DNA of 64,000 bases from Aspidapion aeneum (taxonomy: Eukaryota; Arthropoda; Insecta; Coleoptera; Brentidae). The stretch is taken from contig OY755046.1 in the NCBI GenBank assembly GCA_963576565.1, positions 72,719,719-72,783,718 of the forward strand, in the 5' to 3' direction. Below the pieces are notes generated by a model that worked only from the letters and a program-made list of their open reading frames with translations, had not been told where the DNA came from and ran no database searches. Shown one piece after another: positions 43,401-53,524 of the stretch. Every line of letters begins with the position of its first letter. The stretch's first letter is position 1. The translations under genes and the position numbers were made by a program.

Positions 43401-43562
43401 CACAAAAGTGCACAGCGACAGCCGATCGACGTTGAGTCGAGAAAATGAAAGCGCGCGATACAATGTTCAATAATTCATTCATTCATAAACCTCGCCCGGT
43501 ATTGGAATTCTCATCCAAGCTCTTCTGAAAACGGCAGCGGCCATTTATTAAGTCCCCGACTG
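40493..43562. mobile_element. Inverted Tc1/mariner-like ends enclosing a heptanucleotide array
   Basis: The left end starts CAGACTTAATAATGGCGGC and shares about 65 bp, inverted, with the right end (...GCCATTTATTAAGTCCCCGACTG). TA lies on both sides (40491-40492, 43563-43564); because TGTACA is also symmetric, the true boundary may be six bases further out. The right arm (43368-43562) equals the insert at 20345-20578. The body is a 2.5-kb simple array. The element may be one transposon that captured or grew the array, or two inverted insertions. Confidence 0.65.
40862..43320. repeat. Heptanucleotide array with ordered unit variants, about 2.46 kb
   Basis: Period 7 throughout, in blocks: TAAAAAA (about 40874-41468), TGAAAAA (41469-43050, with short AATTGAAAATAAAAATTG interruptions near 42065, 42183, 42680 and 42845), TGAAACA (about 43062-43160), TTGAAAA (43170-43240), and GGAAAAC/GGAAAAT (43250-43310). 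Because 7 is not a multiple of 3 and the unit lacks stops on the minus strand, three long Phe/Ile/Ser ORFs of 780-900 codons appear; these are artefacts. Confidence 0.95.
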
Positions 43563-43564
43563 TA

Positions 43565-43969
43565 CATAATAAGCTCTTTATTATGGACTTTCCAAGAGAA
43601 GCTCCTCAATTTTCTAATTTTCTTTAATTTTCCTTTAAACAGTAAAAGGGCAAGGTGAAACTCCGATGAAAAAGGATGTGGAGGGGAGGGGGCGTTTTTT
43701 TACACTCAGTCTCAATTTTCCCTCTTAGGAAACGCCTCAATTTTCTTCAATCGTCTTACGTAATGTAGCGTTCGTCATTAAGGGCTCCCTTTTGAAACAA
43801 AAGAAGGAACTTACCCTTTTGTTTATTAATCAAGACCCCCATCCATGCCTTGGAAAGGCAGTTCGCGACCCCATTATAGATATCCGATATCTACCGCTTC
43901 CCTGCCGGTCTATCTGCCTGTCTGTGTGTATGTATGTGTCTTTTGCGACTTTATCTAAGGACACTAACT
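43565..43969. other. Short unassigned stretch
   Basis: It contains a TGTCTGTGTGTATGTATGTG run near 43918 and no recognised gene. Confidence 0.4.
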
Positions 43970-44345
43970 ATGTCAGTTTAGAACGTTTTTATACATTGTC
44001 CGAAGCCTATTCCCCACCTCCTTGATCTTGATCTTGATCTTTGGATTTATTGTTGCCATTCTAGTTTAGGACGCCCTTTTTCTGCGCCCTATTGGTTGCC
44101 ATTCTAGGACCTGCTTTGGTAATCTTTCGTCGTTCGTCCGTTATGCTTCCCTCGATTCCCATTCTTTCTTTTATGGTCTCATTTATTATAATATAATCTG
44201 TTCTAGATATTCTCATTGATCTTCTTATTGCATCCATTTTGACACTTTCAATTTTTGTTTTCTCTATGTCATACAACAGCATGCTTTTCACCATTAATTC
44301 ATATATGTTATATTTTACATTCTTTTGTATCTCTCTGCTTACAAT
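43970..44345 (-). pseudogene. LINE-X copy G, antisense tail fragment
   Basis: The minus strand gives MVKSMLLYDIEKTKIESVKM, DAIRRSMRISRTDY, and in another frame GPRMATNRAQKK-type tail sequence. It has internal deletions compared with copies B and D. Beyond 44345 the similarity ends. Confidence 0.75.
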
Positions 44346-44619
44346 ATTTAAATATCGATACGTATTACGGTAATGCATCGACTTATGTATTATTTAGCTT
44401 TGAAATTTTTTTTATAATTTGTATAATTTGTTTTCGTCGATTATTGATTATTACTGTAGTTTTTCGAACTTTCATCCACCCCTCGGTAGTACTACGATTT
44501 GAGTATATTTTTAATGCACGGGACTAGATTTATAAAAAATAAAATATCGTTAAAAAAATTTCATTTGGTTATTCTTTATTTTTAAAGAAAATTTGCATTA
44601 TTGCAAGTCACTGAGAAAT
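44346..44619. other. AT-rich gap, nothing recognised
   Basis: A 90-codon ORF here (44255-44527) runs antisense out of LINE-X copy G and is not credible as a gene. Confidence 0.4.
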
Positions 44620-44931
44620 GCTATGCTAATGATAAGCAATGCTAATGCTAAGCAATGCTAATGCTAAGCAATGTTAATGCTAAGCAATGCTAATGCTAAG
44701 CAATGCGAATGCTAAGCAATGCTAATGCTAAGCAATGCTAATGCTAAGCAATGCTAATGCTAAGCAATGCTAATGCTAAGCAATGCTAATGCTAAGCAAT
44801 GCTAATGCTAAGCAATGCTAATGCTAAGCAATGCTAATACTAAGCAATGCTAATGCTAAGCAATGCTAATGCTAAGCAATGCTAATGCTAAGCAATGCTA
44901 ATGCTAAGCAATGCTAATACTAAGCAATGCT
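44620..44931. repeat. 16-bp tandem array (GCTAATGCTAAGCAAT), about 19 copies
   Basis: Nearly perfect array; variants include GTTAATGC, GCGAATGC and GCTAATAC. The GCTAATACTAAG variant appears twice in a row at a distance (near 44830 and 44914), suggesting a higher-order block duplication of about 80 bp. Confidence 0.95.
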
Positions 44932-45136
44932 AACTATGCTACTTTACGTTAGCGTGAACCAAATCTTTGCAGATATATATTTGGCCTGTATCTATTACAA
45001 AAAACAAATAAACAGGTCGAGTTCAAGTTCATAGATTTAGTACTTAGACCTTAAATAATTTATAATGTACTATTTATAACAGTTTTTAGAGATAAAATAT
45101 TTTATTTTTTTACAGTAATTTTTCTGTTTTTTTCAG

Positions 45137-45198
45137 GAGTCTGACAAGATCTTTAAATCTTCTATCGGCTAGTAAGAAAGGGCAGATTGAAAAAACTG
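45137..45198 (+). CDS. Candidate internal exon of a host gene (62 nt)
   Basis: A pyrimidine-rich tract ending TTTCTGTTTTTTTCAG (45121-45136) precedes the segment, and CTG/GTAAGTCATT, a near-consensus donor, follows it. Of the three frames only one is open; it reads SLTRSLNLLSASKKGQIEKT with one base left over at each side (so a phase-2 intron before and a phase-1 intron after). The peptide is not low-complexity and does not resemble any transposon protein seen here. I do not recognise the family. The neighbouring introns would be long and repeat-filled, which fits the window. Chance splice-like sites in AT-rich DNA are the alternative. Confidence 0.4.
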
Positions 45199-45989
45199 GT
45201 AAGTCATTCCTTTATAAATATATATCATAGAAAAACTATCTTTAAATTAGTTTTCTTAATTTTAAAAAGGGTATTAAAAATTTTTATTCAAAAATCATTG
45301 GGTTTTGAAAAATCAGAAATAAAAAGTGACACTATAATCCCTAAAATGCGGAAACAGGTATTTTGTAATTTTTAATATATTAGGTTATATTTTTGTGTCT
45401 TAGTGACCTTAGGTATTCGATAAGGGTAGATCGGCCGAGAAAAGTGAGCAAGACCCTGTTGAAACCTGATATAATTTAAACATTCGATCCTGTGTACCGA
45501 CAGACAGACAGACGGACATCAAACTCAAGCTCAATATTGGCTAAAGAGGGTTTGGGTTACCAATCAATCTACTTTTCAACCGGCCAGAGAAAGATAATGC
45601 GAATTCGAAAAAAAAACTGAATTTTCAGTCTCTCACTTTCGTCTTCTTTCCTTTGCCTGATATGTTTCCCCAGAGCTAAGCAACGTATATTGCTCTCTCT
45701 CTCTCTCTTTCTAGCAAATTCCATTTGAAGAGCACAGGGAAAAAACGTGCAAGGTCGTTTTTTCTAAGAAAGTGGGTTATACATATACAGTCATGGTCAT
45801 ATAAATAGCACACTTGTGAAATTTGTTATTAAAAAAATTAAAACTCTACTTGCTTAGTTTTTTTATATATATTTAACTTCCTTACTGTACGAAGAATCGT
45901 ACTTTACCAAAAGAAACATTTTATTTTTAATATCTAAGAAACAAAACAAAAAAATCGAAAAATTCCTGGCCATCTAAATAGCACATTAG
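45199..45989. other. Possible intron or intergenic sequence
   Basis: It contains CAGACAGACAGACGGACATC near 45502 and a CT run at 45695-45711. CCTGGCCATCTAAATAGCACA (about 45965) and GGTCATATAAATAGCACACTT (about 45793) are an imperfect direct repeat. No coding sequence recognised. Confidence 0.4.
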
Positions 45990-46165
45990 TGTACGTGTGA
46001 GCTAATATTACTAAAAACTAAAATGTATTTTGTTAAACTCCGGACTCAATTACTTTTCGTTTGATATAACACACGCCATATTTTTACTTAAAACTCTAAT
46101 TATTGAAATATACCCCCACCCTTTTTTTAAATAAATTAAAATGTATTTTGTTTAACTCCAGACTC
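45990..46165 (-). repeat. Partial reverse copy of composite repeat T
   Basis: It begins with half a palindrome (TGTACGTGTGAGCTAATA) and continues with one and a half of the 120-bp modules (ACTCCGGACTCAATTACTTT, ACCCCCACCC). The (TCTG)n part is absent. Confidence 0.8.
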
Positions 46166-46184
46166 GCATAAGCAGCGGAAATTG

Positions 46185-46293
46185 TTAATAATTATATATT
46201 AAAATTTCGCAGTTCTCTCTCATAACCGGACACCTCCAATAAGCGGACAAATTCGACGAAACCGTGAGTGTCCGCTTATAGGAGGTTTCACGG
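46185..46293. repeat. Solo end of the pogo/Tigger-like family
   Basis: In reverse complement it matches 13584-13680: CCGTGAAACCTCCTATAAGC, GGACACTCACGGTTTCGTCG, GTCCGCTTATTGG, and on to the AAAATTTCGCAG words. It is flanked by TA at 46294. The other end is missing. It lacks the MITE present at 13681-14435, giving the pre-insertion sequence. Confidence 0.8.
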
Positions 46294-46295
46294 TA

Positions 46296-47081
46296 TTTAT
46301 AATCGTTATTTATTTTTTCACAACTTTTAATAAAGTTTGATTTGAAATAATATTGAAACAAAAGTTAATTCTGCCTATATGGGACTTGGTAAAACTGGCT
46401 GTAATTAAAAATCCTTCAGTTTTAATAAGCACATCTATAAAAAAAAACAACAGCACTTTATTAAGCTTTAGATAGAGAGGGAAAGAGCGATAGAAAAATC
46501 CAATATAACTCGGCGGATATTGAAGCAAAATCAGTCCGTGGACTTAACGGATACAAAAATCAACACCAAGTGACTTTTTATATCTAATTTTTACCTTCCT
46601 AGCCCGCGCAGCAATGGCTAGAGAAGGTATTATTTTCGACGATTTTTTTTTTAATAACGCTGAAAATGGTTATTTGGGTATATTTTGACCTATCTTAGCA
46701 ATATCGTCGTGATGTCTGTCTGTGTGTGTGTATATTTGTCCGTAACACGATAGCTCCTAAACCGCTAAACCGATTCTCATAAAATTTTCAGGTAAAATAG
46801 TGTTCGACACTCTAACCAGCTGATTAGATTTTGGTCAAAATCCATTAACGCAATTTTTTGACAATTATAAAATAAAAAAAACTCTAACGTTTTAATGGAT
46901 CGTCATATCAATACACTGTTTTCGGAATATAGTAGAATATAGTTTGCTCAATAATTCTTGTTATAACCAAAAACTTCGTAGGAGCTTTAGTTTCTGAGAT
47001 ATTTACAAAAAACTGGTTTTAACCACTTGTTGTTTGACATTTTTGTCTGTGACGCATGTCGCCTGGGAGCACTTAAAGTAA
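46296..47081. other. Unassigned; includes TGTCTGTCTGTG run and CCGATT motif block
   Basis: 46715-46800 carries TCTGTCTGTGTGTGTGTATA and then CCTAAACCGCTAAACCGATT, a layout (short TCTG run followed by the CCGATT block) that resembles composite repeat T although the rest differs. No gene. Confidence 0.45.
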
Positions 47082-47687
47082 GGGCGAGTTCGTAAAGTAA
47101 TCGATGAGCTCATCGATGACAACACTCAAGTTCTTAAATTAATCAGTGCAATTCGCTGAAATCCATCGGGTTTGTAAATTATCTGATGAATTTCACCAAG
47201 TCACCAATCGATGGCATCAATGCTCACCGACTCTGGGGGTCGGTGAGCAATCTTTGATGAATGTCAGGTACGTCAAAATCAACTGCTTTTTCTTTTTTTT
47301 ATTCGGCTGATTTTTTTAAATTTTTTTGTTGTTTTTTTTGTTAAATGCCCCACGGTGTGAGTAAGCAAAGTTGTGATGGACATCTTGGAAGATAGTGACT
47401 TAAAACTAGGATGATGAAGATCTGGAGTTGGTATCACCAGACCGCGGCATTCCAGAATTAAAGGTTGCGTTGAAAATATTGTTTTCATGTGCTTGTGCAG
47501 ACTCTTTTAGAAAAAAAATTAAAATCGAAAAAAGCATGGTTAAGAAATTTCATTTCATCGAGTTCTTTTTTATTTTTCAATGGTCATCGGACTCACCGAT
47601 CAAAAATGTCAGATGAATGTCATACGTCATATGTCAAAAAACCGATGTCATCGGTGAGCAAAATTAGATTACTTTACAAACTCGCCC
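47082..47687. mobile_element. PIF/Harbinger-type element, 606 bp, TAA target duplication
   Basis: Ends GGGCGAGTTCGTAAAGTAAT and the complement of GGGCGAGTTTGTAAAGTAAT. TAA at 47079-47081 and 47688-47690. Inside the arms, CATCGATGACA and CATCGGTGAGC words repeat. Short coding-like pieces (MDILEDSDLK near 47380; SPDRGIPELKV near 47433) suggest it derives from a larger gene-bearing element, but they are too short to name. Confidence 0.82.
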
Positions 47688-49103
47688 TAACATTAACTCA
47701 ATATTTTTAAAAAATTTTCGTTTTTAGTTTAATAGGCATTACTACCCATAACTTTGATATTTATCTTAAAAAAGTACTAAATGAGCTCCGCGGAACTACT
47801 TTTGAGGCTCAATACAACCTCTGCCGCCCCCTAAGGTCTCGACCACCCTCCCGCGTCCTATGTTAGGGTTAGACTAAAAAAAAAGCTCAAATTAAATAAT
47901 AGCTTACCAATAGATTGGTAAACCGTGGTGTAAAAAAATTGACTTTAGTGAATGTGAAACGAAAATCAATAACAAAATTAATAACACTTTAAAATTTTGT
48001 TTGTTTGTAAAAGTAAGTGAATTAGTTACATTTAGGAACAAGCAGCATTTCAAGGTATTATTCTGGTTGTTTATCACCCCGTTTGATGAATGCACTTACA
48101 TAAAACTGAAAAGTTGACCTTTCGCGAACCAAGTAGCGGATTATGCTGATATTCTCGCTAAACTGGCAACGTTGGACTATTCTCCCATGCAACCCTTATG
48201 GCCCATACAAAAATCCTACCCCTAGTTAGAAGCGGTATAAACAATTTTAGAGAGTTTCTCTACCGTTTTTTATACTGTATCTGGATTTTACTATGCACAG
48301 TTTTTCCACAAATCGAAAAAAACTCTCTCTGACTGGACTGCGCACTCTATCTCTCTCTTTCGATTGAACTCTTAATTTTTAATCACTGCACCTATCTATA
48401 TAGAGTGGAAAGTGGTTTTCGGAATTGAAAACTCACGGACGTAATAAAAAAAAACAAGTGGAAAAAATCTTGTTCTGGATTAAATGGACGAACGAACGAA
48501 CCTAACGTGGACGAACGCAATCTGAAAAATTCAGCGAAAAGATAAGTGCAAAAAAGTCATTTAAAAAATTATACGTAATAAACGTGAAATTTAGTATAGT
48601 TTTTGCAAAGTCGGTTGAACAAAGATAAAAGCCGACCATCGGCATATCCTTTATAGAAAGTGACATGGGCGGCGGTAGATATATTCATGAAAATTATTTC
48701 ATTTAATTATGGCGTAAACTAAAGAAATAAAAACAGATAATAAAACTTTATATTCCTATACCTATAGGAACGACACTGATTTATTTTCTAACTCTGCATA
48801 CTGCCGACTAAAGGGGTCCCGAAAAGCACACCCGAAAGCAGTTAAAAGCGCATCTCAAAAAAATCTGTGAATCAGGTGTCGTTCATCCACCTGGGCTCGG
48901 TCGGTCGGAAAACAAATACTTCGTGGTCGGACCGCAAAGAGCCACACGGCTCTTCTATGTCGGTAGGGTTGAAATTATACCAGGAAGATTTTATATGAAT
49001 TTGGATAACTTTTGAAGGGCAGAATAAAGCAAAATTTCATGAAATCGATATTAGGAGTTATTCAAGTGACTTTGCAAAAACTATACCCGTGAATTTAAAA
49101 AAT
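47688..49103. other. Unassigned sequence
   Basis: No convincing ORF. GAACGAACGAACC near 48490 is a short tetranucleotide run. A fairly GC-rich stretch at 48810-48965 (AAGCACACCCGAAAGCAG, CCACCTGGGCTCGGTCGGTC) stands out but matches nothing I know and has stops in each frame I followed. Confidence 0.35.
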
Positions 49104-49111
49104 CAAACAAG

Positions 49112-49577
49112 CAGTGTTGCCAAAATGCTCCAAGAAAATTCGTGAAAATTTTATATTAAAAATCGTGAGAAATCGTAAAATTTTAAAAAGTCCTAACAAG
49201 AGATCAAAATAGAGAAGGAATAAATAAAAGTTTATAGACAGCAAAAAAAATAATATTTTTATATGTATTACATAAAACCAAACACATTTCAAAAAACTAA
49301 AAAACTGTAGAGATAATAATGTTTCATACCTAACATAGTTAGTCAGAGTCGGAATGGCTCGAATCATCATTTTTATTCAAATATACTTCTTTAGTTCCTA
49401 GTTTTTTTATCATATTAATACCTATATCAAAATCATAGCATGTGATTCAAAAAGATTTTTATTAAAATTTGACGTAAAATACAAAAATCGTGAGAAACGC
49501 TACGTAATTCGTGATATCGTAAGATACTTTCCAAAATCGTGTAATCTCACGATTAATCGTGAGTTTTGACAACACTG
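49112..49577. mobile_element. hAT MITE, 466 bp, perfect 8-bp target duplication
   Basis: Ends CAGTGTTGCCAAAA and TTTTGACAACACTG. CAAACAAG lies at 49104-49111 and 49578-49585, exactly. CAGNGTTGNCA ends with 8-bp duplications are typical of hAT. Inside, AATCGTGAG/CTCACGATT words repeat near both ends. The interrupted sequence (CCCGTGAATTTAAAAA...CTCGTGGC) is intact at 50781-50820. Confidence 0.92.
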
Positions 49578-49639
49578 CAAACAAGTCTCGTGGCTTAACG
49601 GGTTAAAAGGAGTTTTTCTTTCTCTCATATTTTTCTGAT

Positions 49640-50328
49640 GAGCGGCTAGTTCAAAACTTGCATTCCGTTTGCTATTGGTCGAAATAGTCAGCTGACTTTT
49701 TGATGTTGAACGTTGCCGTTTAAGATTATTATTATATTATATTAAGAGATGGTGCCACCAGTCAAGCATTTAACAAACATTATGTTTACAGCTTTCGGCG
49801 TAAAATACGAATATATACTAGTTGTAAGTGATTAAAAAGTGTAGTGGTTTATGCAGTACTTACCTATTGAATATAACTAAATCTATGCATATGTCGATGA
49901 GTTCTTTTTTGTTTTTTAAAAACATATTATATTCTTTTACAGTTCATGTCATTATTTTTGGGACAACTTTTTACAACTTTTTTTTGTTGGCCTATGCTTT
50001 TTGTTATGGTAAACAACTGATAACTGTCAAAAAGTTATCTCAAAAATTATGATATATAGTTTAAATTAGCTTCTCTATCCTGTTTTCCTGTCGAAATCGG
50101 TGTTAACCTAACCCTGATAAATTATTCGACAACGTATCCTAACCTGTCCAGACACGCCCCAGTTAGGATACGTTTCCCATCAATTGACCACGGTTAGGTT
50201 TTGCTTCAGTTTGGTTTAACACCGATTTCAACCTCCCAAAACGAGGACAGGAGAGTTTTAATTTTAAAAATCCCGCCTGACTATGTCAACCAATAGCAAA
50301 TGGAATGCAAGTTGTGAACTAGCCGCTC
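49640..50328. mobile_element. TIR element (GAGCGGCTAGTTCA ends), about 690 bp
   Basis: GAGCGGCTAGTTCAAAACTT at 49640 is mirrored by AAGTTGTGAACTAGCCGCTC ending at 50328; arms match for about 50 bp (TTGCATTCC, TTTGCTATTGG). TTTTTCTG occurs two bases outside the left end and one base outside the right end, a possible 8-bp duplication. A palindrome around CACGCCCCAG (about 50070-50255, GGTGTTAACC / GGTTTAACACC) lies inside. Confidence 0.72.
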
Positions 50329-50840
50329 GTTTTTTCTGTTGGTTGCTTGAAAGCTTAACCTCACGGGGGTCCAAGATCTAATGGACACCTAATAAGTGTT
50401 GACAGTTAACTGTTTCGTCCTTATGGGACTCCTCAGAACACTGCTTGGTCAATATGGCACTCTTGCGAAGTTAATTAGACGGTTTTATCTCTAATCCTAT
50501 GTAAATAGTAAGAAAACTCTCACAAGAAGCGCCATCTACCGCGATACGAGAGAAACCAGAACAATAGCAAGTGAAAATAAACTGCTATACATATCGATCA
50601 ATGAAAGGTCGATTATCAATAAAAAGAAACAAACTAATCCGTGACTTACGATAGCTCTTCTGCCTTTCAAGCCAGATCAACGCTTATTGCGTTTTTATCC
50701 GTCATCAGACACGTGAGCGTCAGGTCAGCGGAATTTTTAAGCCAAATAATACTAACAAACGTATTTAAGTAATTTAGTACCCGTGAATTTAAAAATTAAA
50801 CAAGTTTCGTGGCTAATCGGGTAAAAAATGGTTTTTATTT

Positions 50841-51143
50841 TAAATAACAAAATTTGCATTTCAAAAAATCTACGCCGACAATAATTCTATAAAGGCAAAT
50901 GGTATTTTTTTTTTGAAAATTTCGACAAACAAACAAACGAAAAGCGTCGAATGCTTTCGCAAATTACGTTATATTGTCATGAGAGCTGTAGTAATTAAAA
51001 GAGCTTTGCGAATTTGGCGAAATTTTTGAGAAACAAAGGGTCCGAATTTCGAAAATAGCCTCTTGTTTGAGCCAACACGCAGAATAATAAAACCCTTTTA
51101 CAGAAACACCACTGTTTAAACTCAATAAAGATAATTATGTATA
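50841..51143. other. AT-rich gap, nothing recognised
   Basis: A TTCGACAAACAAACAAACGA run is near 50922. No ORF of interest. Confidence 0.35.
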
Positions 51144-51655
51144 TACAGGGTGTTCGGCACATGAACCGTCAACATTTTTTGGGATATTGTTCGGGTCATT
51201 TGCTACCTTTTCAACCTTGGAACTTGGGTTCCTAGAGTCACGGCTAAAGAGATATGAATTTTTTAATTTTTTTTCCAAAATCCGACCTTTAAACCCTCGT
51301 AAGCTTTTTATTAATGTCTGGAAAAGCACTATTTTTATTTATAATTCTGTAATCTTATGCTTCTTCAACTAATTAATAGATTTGTTAAAATTGATGTACC
51401 AAAGGGACATACGAGGTTTTTTATTAAAGAACATTAGTGATTTTGTGAAAGAAAATCAATTTCAAAATTAAAAATCAAAAATGGTATCGACAATTGAGAA
51501 CTTCATTTTCTTTTAAAAACTTCTTGAGGATTACCTTTCTAACGGTATGCTACACATTGATAAAAAAAAACATTTCTGCTTTAAAATACGGATATTCCGT
51601 CAGAAGGGCGAGACTCGTTTGGAATTGATAAGAAAAACAATTTGATGAACTTAAC
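51144..51655. repeat. Half of a mariner-type MITE (TACAGGGTGTTCGGCACATG end)
   Basis: It starts TATACAGGGTGTTCGGCACA and continues for 500 bp that are matched, inverted and with an internal deletion of about 130 bp, at 57085-57414. Its inverted partner arm is missing; sequence from 51650 is the CCTCATGGGGGTCCAAGATC repeat instead. Confidence 0.75.
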
Positions 51656-53524
51656 CTCATGGGGGTCCAAGATCTAATGGGGGTACCATCCAACGAACTT
51701 TAAAAACATATAGTCAATATCCTCTTCTGTGAAAGGTTTAAAGCCTATGTAACAAAAAAGAAACAAATGTCAATAATATTGTAGCTGCAATAAAATGAGC
51801 ATTGGTATTATTTTAAGTCTTTTGCGAGCGGAAATACTAATAATCTTGGTATATCTCAAAAACTACGTAATTTATCAAAAAATGTGTTATGACAAAATTA
51901 GTTTGCTTTTTAAAGAGAAATAAACAAGTTTAAAAAAATTAAAATTGGATTACTTTACAAATGGCCCCACGTTGGGCGCCAATTTGTGGCTATTTAAAAT
52001 GCGTTGGGTGACATTTGTGGCAACTACAAGACGTTGCCGCCATTTTGTGACACTGTAAATAGAATAATAACAATTTGCCAATTTGTGACACAAAAAAAAC
52101 CCACTGAATAATTAAACAAATATCTGGAAGCAGAACTGTATCTTCCAGCTAGGTAAAACATTGATATGCCCGGTAACTTTTATACAGTGGAGAAGGGGGG
52201 GTTCAGAAATAAGAAAATTTTAAGTGCGCCACAGTGTTTAATACCAATGTTTTACAAAGAAGATCTTAAATAAAATACAGTTCAACCCAAACGTTGTAGC
52301 CAAACAATGAAATTCTACCTACTTCCGAGGCTTCCAGAGTATTTGTGTAATTAAAAAACCAAAAAAATTGACTACTAAACAAGATAAAATTCTAAAAGAT
52401 TTTTAACTGAATCAAAATGACACAAATAGAAAGTTCTTTATAGGTAGATGCACATTTCCAGCAGGTCACAGTGTACCTACCTTTGAGTCAGTAGCGTAGG
52501 ACTCAATTATATGAATGATTGTTAAAAAAAATATATATATACTTCAAAATTATTCCGTCATAGGGGAGATCTGGACCAAATATCTGCTGTCATCATTCTA
52601 CGTTAGGTAGAATGAGACAGACAGCAACCCAGTCCGAGATCTACCCCATGAGGCAAAACAATGTAAGGAAACACTAAAAAAAAAATATAATCTCATCTCT
52701 CTTTTGTCTCTGCAAAGTTGGTTCATTGGATTGTACAAATGACACAAAAATTTAGTTCATCTTGTATATTTTAATTTGTTTAAGCGTATCTCCCCAGATA
52801 CGCTTAAACAAAAAATCTTTTAATTTGGCGGCCATTTTCAAATATGGCGGCCAAACGACCATGAACTCGACCACGTGACCAAACGTTTTTTATACTGCTA
52901 TGGGTGCTTAACAAAGCCCCGCAGTCAAACTGAGCGCACATATTAGGTCACACGTGACAGGAGCCAGTGCCTGGACGAACTAGAAAAAAGGCAAAAAATT
53001 GATAAAATTTCGAGAAGAGGATCAGCTAGGATTTATATGAATATGGCTCTAAAGTCAGGAAAGAGTCATATACAAAATGTGCAATTAGATTTGGGAACCA
53101 TTTTTATGTAACCTATACTTCATTCAGGCACACTGTGTCGCTTCTGTCAGAATAAGAGTGATTCTGTGGGTGGGCTGAGTGCCCATTATAAGGGAAAAAC
53201 AAGGGTATAAATAAAAGCCATCCCAGTTTGGTGGAGAATGCAAGCTAGGGGGGTGCGGGCGGAGCCTAGGGGTGGCGGGGAAAGGGATGAATCGAGGTCA
53301 GCAATCGTCAGGGAATTTACTAGCTCGTTAATGGACTTTTGATTTTTTTTTTTCGGGACGTTTTCAATGGGAATTTCGGATGATTTTCGGAATACAACGA
53401 GCACGATTTTAAGTGGTCACGTGGCTTGTTTATCCAATGAATTTCGTATGGAAATTTAAATGATGTAGTGCACTGAAAAAATCATACCAAGGTAACTATA
53501 GAGACTTCTATTTTATCTATCTAT
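51656..53524. other. Unassigned, with one strong hairpin
   Basis: No gene recognised. GGATTACTTTACAAATGGCC near 51952 resembles the inner end of the Harbinger element at 47687. Pieces of 52120-52700 such as GTAGAATGAGACAGACAGCA look like anonymous repeats. The hairpin at 52775-52812 is listed separately. Confidence 0.35.
52775..52812. repeat. Perfect 17-bp stem, 4-base loop
   Basis: TTTGTTTAAGCGTATCT, loop CCCC, then its exact complement. It could be a tiny MITE or a structured RNA stem. There is no adjacent promoter or terminator context. Confidence 0.8.

Larger units (their letters stand above)
49085..50840. repeat. Fragments of a dispersed repeat (CGTGGCTAATCGGGTAAAAA), with nested elements
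   Basis: Words CCCGTGAATTTAAAAA and TCGTGGC..AACGGG occur at 49087-49110 with 49585-49612, again at 50781-50825, and as inverted ends of the element at 59941-60316. CTTAACCTCACGGGGGTCCA at 50354 recurs at 51652 and 60022. The block is a mosaic: hAT MITE at 49112, TIR element at 49640. Confidence 0.65.

Noticed and set aside
40775..43482. Three minus-strand ORFs of 780-900 codons rich in Phe, Ile, Ser and His
   Set aside because: They are a by-product of a 7-bp array lacking stop codons on that strand: all three frames are open with the same rotating peptide. No sequence outside the array supports a gene.
22049..44931. CRISPR array
   Set aside because: The tandem arrays here have no unique spacers between regular repeats, no cas genes exist, and the window is plainly eukaryotic.
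47279..47488. ORFs within the Harbinger element
   Set aside because: Short, overlapping on both strands, and without the transposase or Myb-like motifs expected for PIF/Harbinger genes.
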